Shown: positions 33,889-43,636, counted from the stretch's first letter. The stretch is 64,000 nt of DNA from CAVYTF01 sp963708205 (GCA_963708205.1 OY970196.1:806001-870000); one strand, 5' to 3'. The notes: generated by a model not told the origin, from the sequence alone. Numbers and translations: made by a program.

Positions 33889-35337
33889 ATGAAAACTAAA
33901 TTTTTACCGATCATTTTATTGCAGTTAATTTTAATCTGCAAAACAAATATTGTACAAGCACAGGTAAATCTGCAGGATTCGCTTGCGCTGGTTGATCTAT
34001 ATAACAGAACTAACGGGCCAAATTGGAAACATCACATTCACTGGCTAACCAAAAAGCCTGTATCTACCTGGCACGGAGTGACAGTTAGTTTAGGAAGAGT
34101 TATTTCTATAACATTAGCTGCAAACAGACTAAGAGGAGCTATACCGGAATCATTCGGCAATCTTACAAATCTTCAATCATTAAATTTAAATGTAAACCAC
34201 TTAACGAGCCTGCCTGCATCGTTTGGTAATCTTGCAAATCTTCAATCGTTAGGTTTAGTTGCAGATCAATTAACGAGCCTGCCTGCATCATTTGGTAATC
34301 TTGTACATCTACAATTTTTTAATTTTAACGCCAATCCACTTATTAGCCTGCCAATTTCCTTTAGCAATCTTGCAAATCTTCAATATTTAGATTTGAGCTT
34401 TAATCAGCTTACAAGCCTGCCCAACTCATTTAGTAATCTTGACAGTCTTCAATTTTTATATTTAAGTCATAATCAACTAAAGAGCCTCCCTGCAATGTTT
34501 GGCAATCTTGCAAATCTTCAATCTTTAGATTTAAGTTATAATCGACTTATGAGCCTCCCTGCATCATTTGGCAACCTTGCAAATCTTCAATCTTTATATT
34601 TAACATCAAACCACCTGATGAGCCTGCCCAACTCATTTGAAAATCTTGCTAATCTTCAAACATTATATTTAGACTACAATCAATTGAGTGGCCATTTACC
34701 TCATTTATTTAGTTCTATCAAAATTGTTGTCATATATTATAACGATTATACTTTTGATGCAGGTGAGCAATTATTAAAGCGAAAAAATATTTATTCATCG
34801 CCGCAGGCAAAAATTCCGCTTCATATAAATGGCAACACACTTTCAACTTACGCTGGTGGTACACTCGGCAATAATACTTATAGCTGGTATAAAGTTGGTG
34901 CAGGTTTGCAGACTTCAATTACCGGAGATTCTACTTATCAGCCAGCAACTTCTGGTTCGTATTATGTTCACGTTACCAATGCGATAGTGGGAAACCAGCT
35001 TACGCTGCACAGTGATACCGCAAGCTTTACTTCAACTCTTCAAAACCAAAACAATTTTATAATTGCAAAAAATAATACATTAATTTCTAATGATAAAAAT
35101 ACTTTCACAATTTATCCAAACCCTGCCAAAAGCTTGCTGCTTATAAATTTCAGCGGAATGAAAGATTTATTTTTTTCGTTCCAAATAACAAATGCTGAAG
35201 GAGAAATAATAACAGAAAAATCAGTTGAAGCAATTAAAAATGCTTCTATTGATGTTTCATCCTTTGCGTCTGGAATTTATTTTATTACCCTAAGTCCAAA
35301 TACCAATTCTATCACTCAAAAATTTGTGAAAGAATAA
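33889..35337 (+). CDS. Secreted leucine-rich-repeat protein with T9SS C-terminal tail
   Basis: A 482-residue exported protein. A signal peptide (about 1-24, ending VQAQ) is followed by a plant-LRR-like cap (LVDLYNRTNGPNWKHH) and about nine 23-residue leucine-rich repeats of the form LANLQSLxLxxNxLxSLPxSFGN. An immunoglobulin-like region follows, then a type A T9SS sorting domain (FTIYPNPAKSLLLINF...GIYFITL...QKFVKE). It is therefore predicted to cross the outer membrane by T9SS and to be attached or released outside. LRRs suggest a binding role; the partner is unknown. An in-frame ATG at 33808 would add 27 residues before the signal peptide and is less likely. Confidence 0.85.
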   Translation: MKTKFLPIILLQLILICKTNIVQAQVNLQDSLALVDLYNRTNGPNWKHHIHWLTKKPVSTWHGVTVSLGRVISITLAANRLRGAIPESFGNLTNLQSLNLNVNHLTSLPASFGNLANLQSLGLVADQLTSLPASFGNLVHLQFFNFNANPLISLPISFSNLANLQYLDLSFNQLTSLPNSFSNLDSLQFLYLSHNQLKSLPAMFGNLANLQSLDLSYNRLMSLPASFGNLANLQSLYLTSNHLMSLPNSFENLANLQTLYLDYNQLSGHLPHLFSSIKIVVIYYNDYTFDAGEQLLKRKNIYSSPQAKIPLHINGNTLSTYAGGTLGNNTYSWYKVGAGLQTSITGDSTYQPATSGSYYVHVTNAIVGNQLTLHSDTASFTSTLQNQNNFIIAKNNTLISNDKNTFTIYPNPAKSLLLINFSGMKDLFFSFQITNAEGEIITEKSVEAIKNASIDVSSFASGIYFITLSPNTNSITQKFVKE

Positions 35338-35389
35338 CTTTAATAAAAAAGATATTCTGTATTTCATCTGCTGCTTAAGTTTGCATAAG

Positions 35390-36478
35390 ATGAAAGCGAA
35401 AAGTATTTCAAAATCATTGATACGTACAGCGATATTATTTATTACTGCTCTGCTTATTAAACTTATTTCACTCAACAGCAATTTTATTGAGACGTATTAT
35501 TCTACAGGAATATATTTTTATATTTCTTCTTTTCTGCGTTTAATTACAGGATGGCTGCCTTTTAGTTTAGGTGATATTTTATATGTGCTTACAACAACTT
35601 ATATTTTAATAAAATGCATCAAAAACATTCGGGCGCTTTTTAAAAAAAGAGTAACGAAGAAAAGTTTTTTATCAGGTGTAATAAAAATCGTAAGGGCTTT
35701 GTTGTGGATTTATATTGTCTTTAATCTTTTTTGGGGATTGAATTATAATCGTCTTGGCATTGCCTATCAATTGCAGATCGAGCCCGCAAAATATTCTACT
35801 GAAGAATTAAAAACATTGACGCAATCTTTATTGCAAAAAGTAAATACTGCAAGACTTTCTTTGGGCGATTCCTCTTATCAATATCCCAACAATGAAATTA
35901 TTTTTGATAAAGCAAAACAAGCTTATAGCGTTGTAGAAAAAAAATATTCATTCCTTGCATATCGTCAACCTTGTATCAAGAAAACTTTGTTTGGCAAACT
36001 CTGGAGTTATATTGGTGCGCAAGGATATTACAATCCTTTCACAGGAGAATCGCAGGTAAATACAACCATTCCTTCTTTTAAAATTCCTTATACAACAACG
36101 CATGAAATGGCACACCAGCTTGGTTATGCAGACGAAGATGAAGCAAACTTTGTTGGATATCTCGCAGCAAAATATTCCGGCGATAATATATTTTCTTATT
36201 CAGTATATTTTGATCTTTTTAATTATGCAAACAGAGATTTATTTTTTCGTGACAGTGCTGCAGCGCACGCCAATTACAGAGCATTAGATACTTTGGTAAA
36301 AAGAGATGAGATCGCTTACAGGAAATTTTGGCTAAAATATAAAAACCCTTTTGATCCTTATATTACTGCTTTATACAGTAATTTTTTAAAAATGAACAAT
36401 CAGCCAAACGGCATGAAAACTTACAGTGAAGTAATTGAGTGGTTAATTGCTTATCAGAAAAAATATCGGCAATTATAA
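35390..36478 (+). CDS. DUF3810-family membrane metallopeptidase-like protein
   Basis: A 362-residue protein. Three hydrophobic helices occupy the first ~120 residues. The remaining soluble part contains a zinc-peptidase signature HEMAHQLGYADEDEANF with His238, Glu239 and His242, and a downstream Glu-Ala-Asn that could give the third ligand. This is the DUF3810 pattern common in Bacteroidota and Firmicutes. Peptidase activity has not, to my knowledge, been shown. I chose the ATG at 35390 over a TTG at 35381. It ends 1 bp before the convergent dnaG stop codon. Confidence 0.82.
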   Translation: MKAKSISKSLIRTAILFITALLIKLISLNSNFIETYYSTGIYFYISSFLRLITGWLPFSLGDILYVLTTTYILIKCIKNIRALFKKRVTKKSFLSGVIKIVRALLWIYIVFNLFWGLNYNRLGIAYQLQIEPAKYSTEELKTLTQSLLQKVNTARLSLGDSSYQYPNNEIIFDKAKQAYSVVEKKYSFLAYRQPCIKKTLFGKLWSYIGAQGYYNPFTGESQVNTTIPSFKIPYTTTHEMAHQLGYADEDEANFVGYLAAKYSGDNIFSYSVYFDLFNYANRDLFFRDSAAAHANYRALDTLVKRDEIAYRKFWLKYKNPFDPYITALYSNFLKMNNQPNGMKTYSEVIEWLIAYQKKYRQL

Positions 36479-36479
36479 A

Positions 36480-38390
36480 TTACTTCAAGATTACTGTTCC
36501 TAATTCTTTCGTTAATTGTATCTCTATTTCTTTTAAATGTTTGTGCAGTTCTATTAAACGCATTTGCTCTTCAAATGTTTTTGCGCTTTCCATATCAAGC
36601 TGATTTTGTTCAAACATTTTTTTAATTTTCCGAAGCTTGAAATAATTAAGGCTCATTAAAATATCATCTTTACTTACATCTTTGTTTACAATATTCATAT
36701 TCTCCATCACTTCATCCCATCGCTTACTAAGCTCATAAGGAAACATGGTAATATTTATAACGAGTGTTCTGATGTTTACATCCTCATGATATAATAAAGT
36801 TTTTGCAGTTGGCTCAAAACCTTGCTGGTATTGTTTTTTATAGATCTCAAATAAATTGATAAGTTCTGCATTTTCAAAATCAAATTGCTCTAACTCCTCA
36901 AAAATATAGTCAGCAACTTTTTTATTTTCGCACCAATCATTTAAACCATATTCAAGCAAAACGCGCAGCACATTTTTTTCCTGCGCTTCATCATGGCTTA
37001 ATAAAAAATCAGTGTCAATAATTTTTTGCGAAACATTTTCATCTTTATTTTCTACGGAAAACCTTTTTTCATTTTTATCAATTCGCGCACTTGTATATTT
37101 ATTTACAAGATTTGTAAAACCACTTTCATCAATTTTTAATAAAGCAGAACATTGTTTTATATATTCCTGCTGTTTTGTAAAATCTTCAGCTCTATTTATT
37201 TTGCTTAATGTTTCTGCTATGTGGTTTACTACTTCATTTTTTTTATTCACATCATTACCTGCATCTTTCATCATCACTTCCAGCTGAAAAAAAATAAAGT
37301 CTTTTTTTTCTTTTTCAATAAAATCTTTAAATGATCCGGCACCGATCTTGTTTACATAACTGTCAGGGTCTTCGTTGCCAGGAATCAACGCTAGCTTCAC
37401 GTTCAGACTTTCTTCAAGCGCCATATCAAGGCCGCGAAGTGCAGCTTTGACTCCTGCCGCATCTCCATCATAAAGTATCGTAAGGTTGTTTGTATATTTT
37501 TTTACAATGCGAAGTTGCTCCGCCGTTAATGAAGTACCGCCACTTGCAACTACATTTTCAATTCCTGCCTGGTGCAGAGAAATTACATCTGTATAACCTT
37601 CAACCAATAAACATTCATCTGCTTTATCAATCGCCTGGCGCGCAAAATAAGAGCCGTATAAAATTTTACTTTTTACATAAATTTCATTCTCAGGCGTGTT
37701 GATGTACTTCGGCATTTTATCAGCATTGCCAATTACGCGCGCGCCAAAACCAATTATTTTTCCTGTATGATTATTTATAGCAAAAATAATTCTGCCCCGA
37801 TAATTATCAATCAAAATTTCATTTCGTTTTGCAACCAAACCAGACTTTAGTAAAAGCTCTTCGCTGAATTGATTTGCCAGTGCTGCTTTAGTAAAACTAT
37901 CACGCGCTTCAGGATTATACCCAAGCTGAAATTTTTCAATAATGTTTTCACGAAAACCTCTTTCACGCAAATAACTCATTGCATTATTTTCACCATCTTC
38001 TGTTTTTAATTGTGCAGTAAAAAACTTTTGCGCAAATGCATTGATGATATGCAAACTCTCCGCAACCTGTTGCTGCTGGCGCGTTTCATCATTTACCTGC
38101 GTCTCTTCTATTTCAACATTGTAGCGATTTGCAAGCCATCGCAATGCTTCCACATAACTGTATTTTTCATGCTCCATCAAAAAAGTTATGGTGTTGCCGC
38201 TTCTTCCGCAACCAAAACATTTATAAATTTCTTTAGTTCGAGAAACAGTAAACGATGGAGTTTTTTCACCATGAAAAGGACAAAGCCCAAGATAATTTGC
38301 ACCTCTTTTTTTTAATCGCACAAACTCGCCAACCACATCAATGATATCAATTCGGCTTGTGATCTGCTGTATCGTTTGCGGAGAAATCAT
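36480..38390 (-). CDS. dnaG: DNA primase DnaG
   Basis: DnaG makes RNA primers at replication forks. The 636-residue protein has the CHC2 zinc finger (Cys37, His40, Cys58, Cys61 in LCPFHGEKTPSF and CFGCGRSG). The RNA-polymerase core with a TOPRIM domain follows (CLLVEGYTDVISLHQAG, ILYDGDAAG, GNEDPDSYV), then a C-terminal helicase-interaction region. All catalytic acidic residues seem intact. Upstream is a good promoter and then an R1 repeat. Confidence 0.96.
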   Translation of the reverse strand: MISPQTIQQITSRIDIIDVVGEFVRLKKRGANYLGLCPFHGEKTPSFTVSRTKEIYKCFGCGRSGNTITFLMEHEKYSYVEALRWLANRYNVEIEETQVNDETRQQQQVAESLHIINAFAQKFFTAQLKTEDGENNAMSYLRERGFRENIIEKFQLGYNPEARDSFTKAALANQFSEELLLKSGLVAKRNEILIDNYRGRIIFAINNHTGKIIGFGARVIGNADKMPKYINTPENEIYVKSKILYGSYFARQAIDKADECLLVEGYTDVISLHQAGIENVVASGGTSLTAEQLRIVKKYTNNLTILYDGDAAGVKAALRGLDMALEESLNVKLALIPGNEDPDSYVNKIGAGSFKDFIEKEKKDFIFFQLEVMMKDAGNDVNKKNEVVNHIAETLSKINRAEDFTKQQEYIKQCSALLKIDESGFTNLVNKYTSARIDKNEKRFSVENKDENVSQKIIDTDFLLSHDEAQEKNVLRVLLEYGLNDWCENKKVADYIFEELEQFDFENAELINLFEIYKKQYQQGFEPTAKTLLYHEDVNIRTLVINITMFPYELSKRWDEVMENMNIVNKDVSKDDILMSLNYFKLRKIKKMFEQNQLDMESAKTFEEQMRLIELHKHLKEIEIQLTKELGTVILK

Positions 38391-38400
38391 TTTAGAAAAT

Positions 38401-38432
38401 CAAAAGTAGAATTCAAAAATAACAACTTGCAA
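38401..38432 (-). promoter_or_regulatory. dnaG promoter
   Basis: On the minus strand TACTTTTG (38401-38408) lies 21 bp after a TTG, an ideal -33/-7 spacing. The -7 element ends 10 bases before the dnaG ATG, so the leader should be only a few bases. Confidence 0.6.
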
Positions 38433-38466
38433 CGAACAGTTTTGAATTATTAATTTTGATTTTAAT

Positions 38467-38583
38467 TTTTTGGGGCTTTCGTCTGAAATCCTTTATTCAT
38501 CAACATTTCGGGCTTTCGCTGCAATCTTTTGAGCTAACACGCACAACCTTCACAAAAGTATTTTCGCTTCAATCCCGCAGCCC
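38467..38583 (-). repeat. Dispersed intergenic repeat R1, copy B
   Basis: Read on the minus strand it begins GGCTGCGGGATTGAAGCG, contains TTGCAGCGAAAGCCCGAAAT, TGATGAATAAAG and TTTCAG, and ends GCCCCAAAA, matching copy A at 18842-18947. The 38391-38649 gap otherwise holds only the dnaG promoter. Confidence 0.7.
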
Positions 38584-38649
38584 TTGAGCAATTGCAATTC
38601 TATAAAAGAGAAATTTTTTAAATTAAATTTTATTCAAAAAATAAAAATA

Positions 38650-40422
38650 TTATTGCTTTAAAACTTTCACAGGTTTTAAATCAATATTATCAAAAGAAAT
38701 ATAATAAATGCCAGCTGTTATGGATTGTACATTCCAACGAAAATAATTTACTCCAACATTGCAATGCCTTTTTTGTATAGCAATAATATGACCCGAAGCA
38801 TCAGAAAATTTCATTGAAATGTCTCTTTCGACTTTGCTGTACACAACAATATTTTCCAGATCATGTGCAGGGTTCGGATATACATTTACGTGATAATTAT
38901 CAACAGCAATTTCATCACCATTATCTTCAGCCAAATCTTCTTTGGAAGCAGGAGTAACAATAACAGTATAATCTTCAGCCTGACCCGCACCCAAATCTGA
39001 AGTGCCGTGCAGCTTGCATGCAGAAGGCGCTGGTTTTGCAGGATTATCAGCAACAACTCTCATGCGAAGCGGTACGCCCGTAACAACACCGCTTTTTGGT
39101 ATAGTTATTTTTTTACTTGCCGTATCGGTGTACATTGATAAGACAGTTTCATTAGCATCATCAAAGGTCCCATTATTATTATAATCAATGAAAACCTTTA
39201 TCCGGTGAGGGTTTCCGTAACTGCCCGTAACAGTGAGCACATATTTTTTCCCTTGCTTTACAGTTGTTGATTGGTTACAGGTTCTATCAACATAAATGCT
39301 TCCATCTGCTTCACTTGTATTTGAATAAACACTCAATGTATTGAACTCAACTTTTTCAACTCCATAATAAGGAGATAAGCCATAAACAGCAACCGGTGTG
39401 CATGATGGAATTGGTGTTAATCCATTTGGTGGCGTTAATGCACCGGAAGTAATAAGACTATATCTGTATGAGAACAATGCATTTCTTGCTCTTATTTTTT
39501 GTTCTTCTGTGAACATATATTGGCAGGTTGTATAACCCATATAATTATTGAGCACTGTATAATTGTGTGCAGTATCAACAATCAAAAAAGGTTGATTGTT
39601 GTTGCAGGTATTTGTTGCTGTATTGCATGGCACATTTAATTCAGGCTCGAGATCACAAATCATATCTCCTTCTGTTGCACAATTATCATTAGCTGCGCAG
39701 AAAGTTTCATTGCCTTCATCTTCAAAAGGATGATAGAGATAAAAACAATGACCCATTTCATGTGCAATGGTTTTATTTGTTCCATTCACAACGCTTGCAT
39801 TTAGAATAAGTCCATCTGTAGCTGCTGTATTATATTCCGGGAAATAAGTATAACCGCCCGGAGTATATGCATTGCCATTTATCTTATTCACGATCCAAAT
39901 ATTTATGTAGTCTGTATTTGGCCATCGGCTTAAATTTTTCACGAGTGTTTCATCAGCACTGCCGGAAGTATTGTTATTTGTAATGCCTCCGGAAGCATAA
40001 TTCGGAATGCTGCTGCCATCAACTCTTGTAATGCCTGTGGTACTGCCGCATTGCGGTGAACGAACAGCCAAAGCAAACTGCATTTTCATATCAACTCCAC
40101 CATCAACACTTTCTGTTTTTCTCCAGCATTTATTCAATTCAACAATCATGGCATTTATTAATGAATCAGAAGGATTGTCCGCAGAGCCAATAGAATCACC
40201 GGTATTGATAATATGCACAACAACCGGCAAGGTGTACACAGCATCATTATCCGTGATTTGCTCTGTAGGATTTTTTTCAGATTGAGTAAAAAGAGAATTA
40301 TCTTTTGGCAAGCTAAAATCTTGTTTGATTGGTTTCCAGGCACAAGAAATTTGCGCATCTGTTTGATGAACAACGATAAATAAAAATGCAAGAATAACGG
40401 ATGAAAAATAGAGTTGTTTCAT
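38650..40422 (-). CDS. Secreted M43-type metalloprotease with GEVED and T9SS sorting domains
   Basis: A 590-residue exported protease. It has a signal peptide (about 1-23, ending TDAQ) and then a pappalysin-like catalytic domain with zinc motif HEMGHCFYLYH (His221, Glu222, His225, His231). The glycine usual at the eighth position of the metzincin motif is Tyr here. A GEVED-type beta domain follows (FIDYNNNGTFDDANE to GQAEDYTV), then a T9SS type A tail (VYPNPAHDLENIVVY...GIYYISFDN). It is probably secreted to degrade extracellular protein. Alternative: an inactive binding protein if the Tyr disturbs the fold. Confidence 0.87.
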   Translation of the reverse strand: MKQLYFSSVILAFLFIVVHQTDAQISCAWKPIKQDFSLPKDNSLFTQSEKNPTEQITDNDAVYTLPVVVHIINTGDSIGSADNPSDSLINAMIVELNKCWRKTESVDGGVDMKMQFALAVRSPQCGSTTGITRVDGSSIPNYASGGITNNNTSGSADETLVKNLSRWPNTDYINIWIVNKINGNAYTPGGYTYFPEYNTAATDGLILNASVVNGTNKTIAHEMGHCFYLYHPFEDEGNETFCAANDNCATEGDMICDLEPELNVPCNTATNTCNNNQPFLIVDTAHNYTVLNNYMGYTTCQYMFTEEQKIRARNALFSYRYSLITSGALTPPNGLTPIPSCTPVAVYGLSPYYGVEKVEFNTLSVYSNTSEADGSIYVDRTCNQSTTVKQGKKYVLTVTGSYGNPHRIKVFIDYNNNGTFDDANETVLSMYTDTASKKITIPKSGVVTGVPLRMRVVADNPAKPAPSACKLHGTSDLGAGQAEDYTVIVTPASKEDLAEDNGDEIAVDNYHVNVYPNPAHDLENIVVYSKVERDISMKFSDASGHIIAIQKRHCNVGVNYFRWNVQSITAGIYYISFDNIDLKPVKVLKQ

Positions 40423-40543
40423 AAAAAAAGTTTATAAAAAACCCGGATCAAAAAATTATGTACTAAGCTAGCTTTTCTTTGAGAAAATACCAATTAAAAA
40501 GAATGAATCAATGCAGCAATAAATTCAAGCTTAATTTATTGCT

Positions 40544-40627
40544 GAACGATGAAAGGATTTTCCAATTTGCTGCTTCGTCACGCAAATTGCGCAACGATGA
40601 TTAACCGGAGTTACTAATGCAGGTATC
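40544..40627 (+). repeat. Dispersed intergenic repeat R2, copy 4 (with insertion)
   Basis: It begins GAACGATGAAAGGATT and ends GGTATCAAAAA like other R2 copies, but about 27 bp are inserted in the core. The insertion carries an inverted repeat, CAATTTGC and GCAAATTG. It lies upstream of the protease gene. Confidence 0.55.
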
Positions 40628-40633
40628 AAAAAA

Positions 40634-41149
40634 CTACTCGCTTCGATCAAATACTTTTTTGTATTCCACCAGCAATCGGAATGTAAGGAAAATATGAATG
40701 AGTAAAATGATGCCGAGAAACAGCATAAATATAACTGTGCCGTTAAAAATTTTTGTGAGGTATTCTCTTGAAATGCTTGCCGGCACTGTTGATTGTGAGA
40801 CCATGGTCATTCCCTGGTCTAGCACTTGTTTTTGCATAACAGGATCTTTAAAATAACTAAATCCTTGCAGCAAACTTAACAGTGCAAATACAATGCTTAC
40901 ATAGGCATTTACTTTAATCCAATCACGCAAAGTTGGTTTGCAAGGTGCTTGGCTGATAATACCTTTTGATAAAAAATTAAAACTTGTAAATACATAAATA
41001 ACAATACAAACAAGCATAAAAACGCCGAATAAAAATGCAGGATTGGCAAGGGCTGCAAATAAAGCAAATAATCCGAAGATGCCCATCAATGCTGCAATTG
41101 GCAATAATATAAAACTTAAGATGCGATAAAAAATCAGCAGATCTTTCAT
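40634..41149 (-). CDS. Hypothetical four-helix membrane protein
   Basis: I do not recognise the family. The 171-residue protein has four hydrophobic segments, at about 10-33, 37-58, 84-102 and 135-160, with an extracytoplasmic-sized loop of ~30 polar residues between the third and fourth. The phrase CKPTLRDWIKVNAYVSI lies between helices 2 and 3. It starts 7 bp after aspS on the same strand and is almost certainly co-transcribed, though a functional link to AspRS is not evident. Confidence 0.7.
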   Translation of the reverse strand: MKDLLIFYRILSFILLPIAALMGIFGLFALFAALANPAFLFGVFMLVCIVIYVFTSFNFLSKGIISQAPCKPTLRDWIKVNAYVSIVFALLSLLQGFSYFKDPVMQKQVLDQGMTMVSQSTVPASISREYLTKIFNGTVIFMLFLGIILLIHIFLTFRLLVEYKKVFDRSE

Positions 41150-41156
41150 TAAAATT

Positions 41157-42983
41157 TTATTTTAAATTTAGTTTGATCTGCAATTCATCAAACTGCTTTT
41201 CATCAATTGTTGAAGGTGCATCAAGCATCACATCTCTGCCAGAATTATTTTTTGGAAATGCAATAAAATCACGGATACCTTCACTGCCGCCGAGAATAGC
41301 GCACAACCTGTCGAAACCGAATGCCAGTCCGCCATGCGGAGGAGCACCGTATTCAAATGCGCCAAGCAAAAATCCAAATTTATGTTGCTGTTCATTTTCA
41401 TCCATGCCAAGCGCTGCAAACATTTTTTGCTGCAATTCTTTTTGATAAATTCTTATTGAGCCGCCGCCAATTTCATTGCCATTCAACACCATGTCATACG
41501 CATTTGCTTTGATGTTTGCATAAGGATGTTTTAAATATTCTGAAGCATTTTCAATGGCAGGATTATTATTGATCATCACTTCAATATCACCTGGCTTCGG
41601 CGAAGTAAACGGATGATGACGCGCAACCCAGCGATTGCTTTCTTCATCATATTCAAACAAAGGAAAGTCCAACACCCATAACAGTTTGAACTCATTTTCA
41701 TTTCGCAATCCCAATTTTTTTCCCATTTCCAAACGCAACTCGCTGATTGCTTTTCTTGTTCTTTCTTCAGCACCTGCAAGTATCAAAATTAAATCGCCGC
41801 TTTTTGCATTTGCAGCGTTCGCGATCGCTTTCAATTTTTCTTCAGAATAAAATTTATCAATGCTGCTTTTATAAGAACCATCAATATTGCATTTAATGTA
41901 TGCGAGACCTTTCATACCGATCTGCGGACGCTTTATCCATTCAATTAATTCATCTGTTTGCTTGCGCGAATATTCGCTGCATCCCGGAACTGCAATGGCT
42001 ACAATGGTTTCAGCGGAATTGAAAACTTGAAAATTTGCATCATTAATTAAATAGGAAATATTTTCTTTTGATGGAAATGTGTGCGAAGGAAATTTCAAAT
42101 TGCAAATCTTTATTCCAAAACGAATGTCCGGTTTATCATTTCCATAATTCCACATAGCATCTTCCCAACTCATCCTTTCCACTTTTTCTAAGTAGTCAAA
42201 TTGCTTTACATCTTTAAAAATTCTTTTTATCAAACCTTCAAACATATTCAATATATCTTCCTGTTCTACAAAAGACATTTCGCAATCTATCTGTGTAAAT
42301 TCCGGCTGCCTGTCTGCGCGCAAATCTTCGTCACGAAAGCATTTCACGATCTGGTAATAACGATCGTAACCACTTACCATCAACAATTGTTTGAACGTTT
42401 GCGGACTCTGCGGCAATGCATAAAATTGTCCGGGATTCATTCGCGAAGGCACAACGAAATCTCTTGCACCTTCAGGAGTTGACTTGATTAGAAATGGTGT
42501 TTCAATATCCATGAAATTATTTTCATGCAAATAATTTCTTGTAGAGCGGCTCACTGCATAACGCAGTTCCAAATTCTTTCTTACCGCGTTTCTTCTTAAA
42601 TCAAGAAAACGATATTTCATGCGGAGATCATCGCCGCCGTCAGTATCATCCTGTATTGTAAATGGCGGAACTTCTGATTTATTTAAGATCTTAAATGACT
42701 GAATATTTATTTCAATTTCACCGGTCGGAAGATTTTTATTCTTGTTGCTTCGTTCATTTACAATTCCTGTTGCCTGCAGCACAAACTCACGCCCCAAAGG
42801 GGTTTCAGCGAGTTGCGTATTTAATTCTTCTCCAAATAATAATTGTGTAATGCCATAACGATCGCGCAGATCAACAAATGTAATTGCTCCGAATTTGCGA
42901 ACTGTTTGCACCCAGCCTGCAAGTGTAACAGTTTCATTAATCTGTTCTTTTCTTAATTCTCCGCAAGTATTTGTTCTGAACAT
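41157..42983 (-). CDS. aspS: Aspartyl-tRNA synthetase
   Basis: A 608-residue class II synthetase of the bacterial type. It has an N-terminal OB-fold anticodon-binding domain (VTLAGWVQTVRKFGAITFVDLRDRYG), the catalytic core (motif 2 CFRDEDLRADRQPEFTQID; motif 3 GFDRLCAILGG) and the inserted GAD domain (about residues 290-420) that marks bacterial AspRS. Whether it is discriminating (Asp only) or also charges tRNA-Asn is not decided here. A -7 box lies 38 bp upstream. Confidence 0.97.
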   Translation of the reverse strand: MFRTNTCGELRKEQINETVTLAGWVQTVRKFGAITFVDLRDRYGITQLLFGEELNTQLAETPLGREFVLQATGIVNERSNKNKNLPTGEIEINIQSFKILNKSEVPPFTIQDDTDGGDDLRMKYRFLDLRRNAVRKNLELRYAVSRSTRNYLHENNFMDIETPFLIKSTPEGARDFVVPSRMNPGQFYALPQSPQTFKQLLMVSGYDRYYQIVKCFRDEDLRADRQPEFTQIDCEMSFVEQEDILNMFEGLIKRIFKDVKQFDYLEKVERMSWEDAMWNYGNDKPDIRFGIKICNLKFPSHTFPSKENISYLINDANFQVFNSAETIVAIAVPGCSEYSRKQTDELIEWIKRPQIGMKGLAYIKCNIDGSYKSSIDKFYSEEKLKAIANAANAKSGDLILILAGAEERTRKAISELRLEMGKKLGLRNENEFKLLWVLDFPLFEYDEESNRWVARHHPFTSPKPGDIEVMINNNPAIENASEYLKHPYANIKANAYDMVLNGNEIGGGSIRIYQKELQQKMFAALGMDENEQQHKFGFLLGAFEYGAPPHGGLAFGFDRLCAILGGSEGIRDFIAFPKNNSGRDVMLDAPSTIDEKQFDELQIKLNLK

Positions 42984-43020
42984 TAAAAAGTAAAATTAAA
43001 ATTGAAAATGTAAATGCGCG

Positions 43021-43028
43021 CAAAGATA
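43021..43028 (-). promoter_or_regulatory. Candidate -7 element of aspS
   Basis: TATCTTTG on the minus strand matches TAnnTTTG fully, 37 bp before the aspS ATG. The -33 partner is unclear. Confidence 0.45.
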
Positions 43029-43049
43029 ATTATTGATGCAGCAAGTAAA

Positions 43050-43568
43050 TTATAAAAGCATTTGCTCAATTTCTTTCCAGTTATTTGCACGCTTGTAACC
43101 TGTTATCAAAGCATTATGAGGCGCAGTGAATAATATTTTTTCTCCTTCAAAAAATTCAAGGTTTTTTATGTGGTCATCAATCATGATATCTCCTTTTATC
43201 AATCGTTTGCTTCCGCAAAAAACTATCTGTTGCCATTTAATGAAAGGAAAATTTTTAGCAAGCCACCCATATTTTTCAGGAAGGGATTGCGGAAATTCCA
43301 TGGCTGAAGAAACAATGAATACCTCATATTCTTTATTCAATTCTTCAACAACTCTTTGTGCATCTTCTATCACTTTTGCAGTGCCGAAAAAGTTCGGTTT
43401 AAATAAAAAATTCCATACAAGTTCAGGATCGGGAAAGCTTCCTGTTTCGGATTTGCCAATCATAGATTCCGCTGAAACCATTATGCCTGTTGCGTCCTGA
43501 TACCAATCAATAAATTGTTGGGTAATGTTTACCATCACGTGATCCATATCAATAATTAATCTCTTCAT
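43050..43568 (-). CDS. 5'(3')-deoxyribonucleotidase-like HAD protein
   Basis: A 172-residue HAD-fold protein of the NT5C type. Motif I is IIDMDHVM with nucleophile Asp7 and acid/base Asp9, motif II is FIVSSAM, and motif IV is DIMIDDHIKN. NT5C-type enzymes remove the phosphate from dNMPs and help set nucleotide pools. The short cap between motifs I and II fits that group. Specificity is inferred. A terminator of the upstream gene lies just before its start, so it probably has its own promoter. Confidence 0.85.
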   Translation of the reverse strand: MKRLIIDMDHVMVNITQQFIDWYQDATGIMVSAESMIGKSETGSFPDPELVWNFLFKPNFFGTAKVIEDAQRVVEELNKEYEVFIVSSAMEFPQSLPEKYGWLAKNFPFIKWQQIVFCGSKRLIKGDIMIDDHIKNLEFFEGEKILFTAPHNALITGYKRANNWKEIEQMLL

Positions 43569-43589
43569 TCTTTTTATTTTCGCTAAAAT

Positions 43590-43611
43590 AAAAAACCCCG
43601 CGTTTGCAGGG
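43590..43611 (-). terminator. Minus-strand terminator after the Q/K-rich secreted protein gene
   Basis: On the minus strand CCCTGC pairs with GCGGGG (6 bp, one G-U) around an AAAC loop, followed by six T residues. Confidence 0.75.
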
Positions 43612-43636
43612 CAATTAATTTTATTGATTGATAAGT

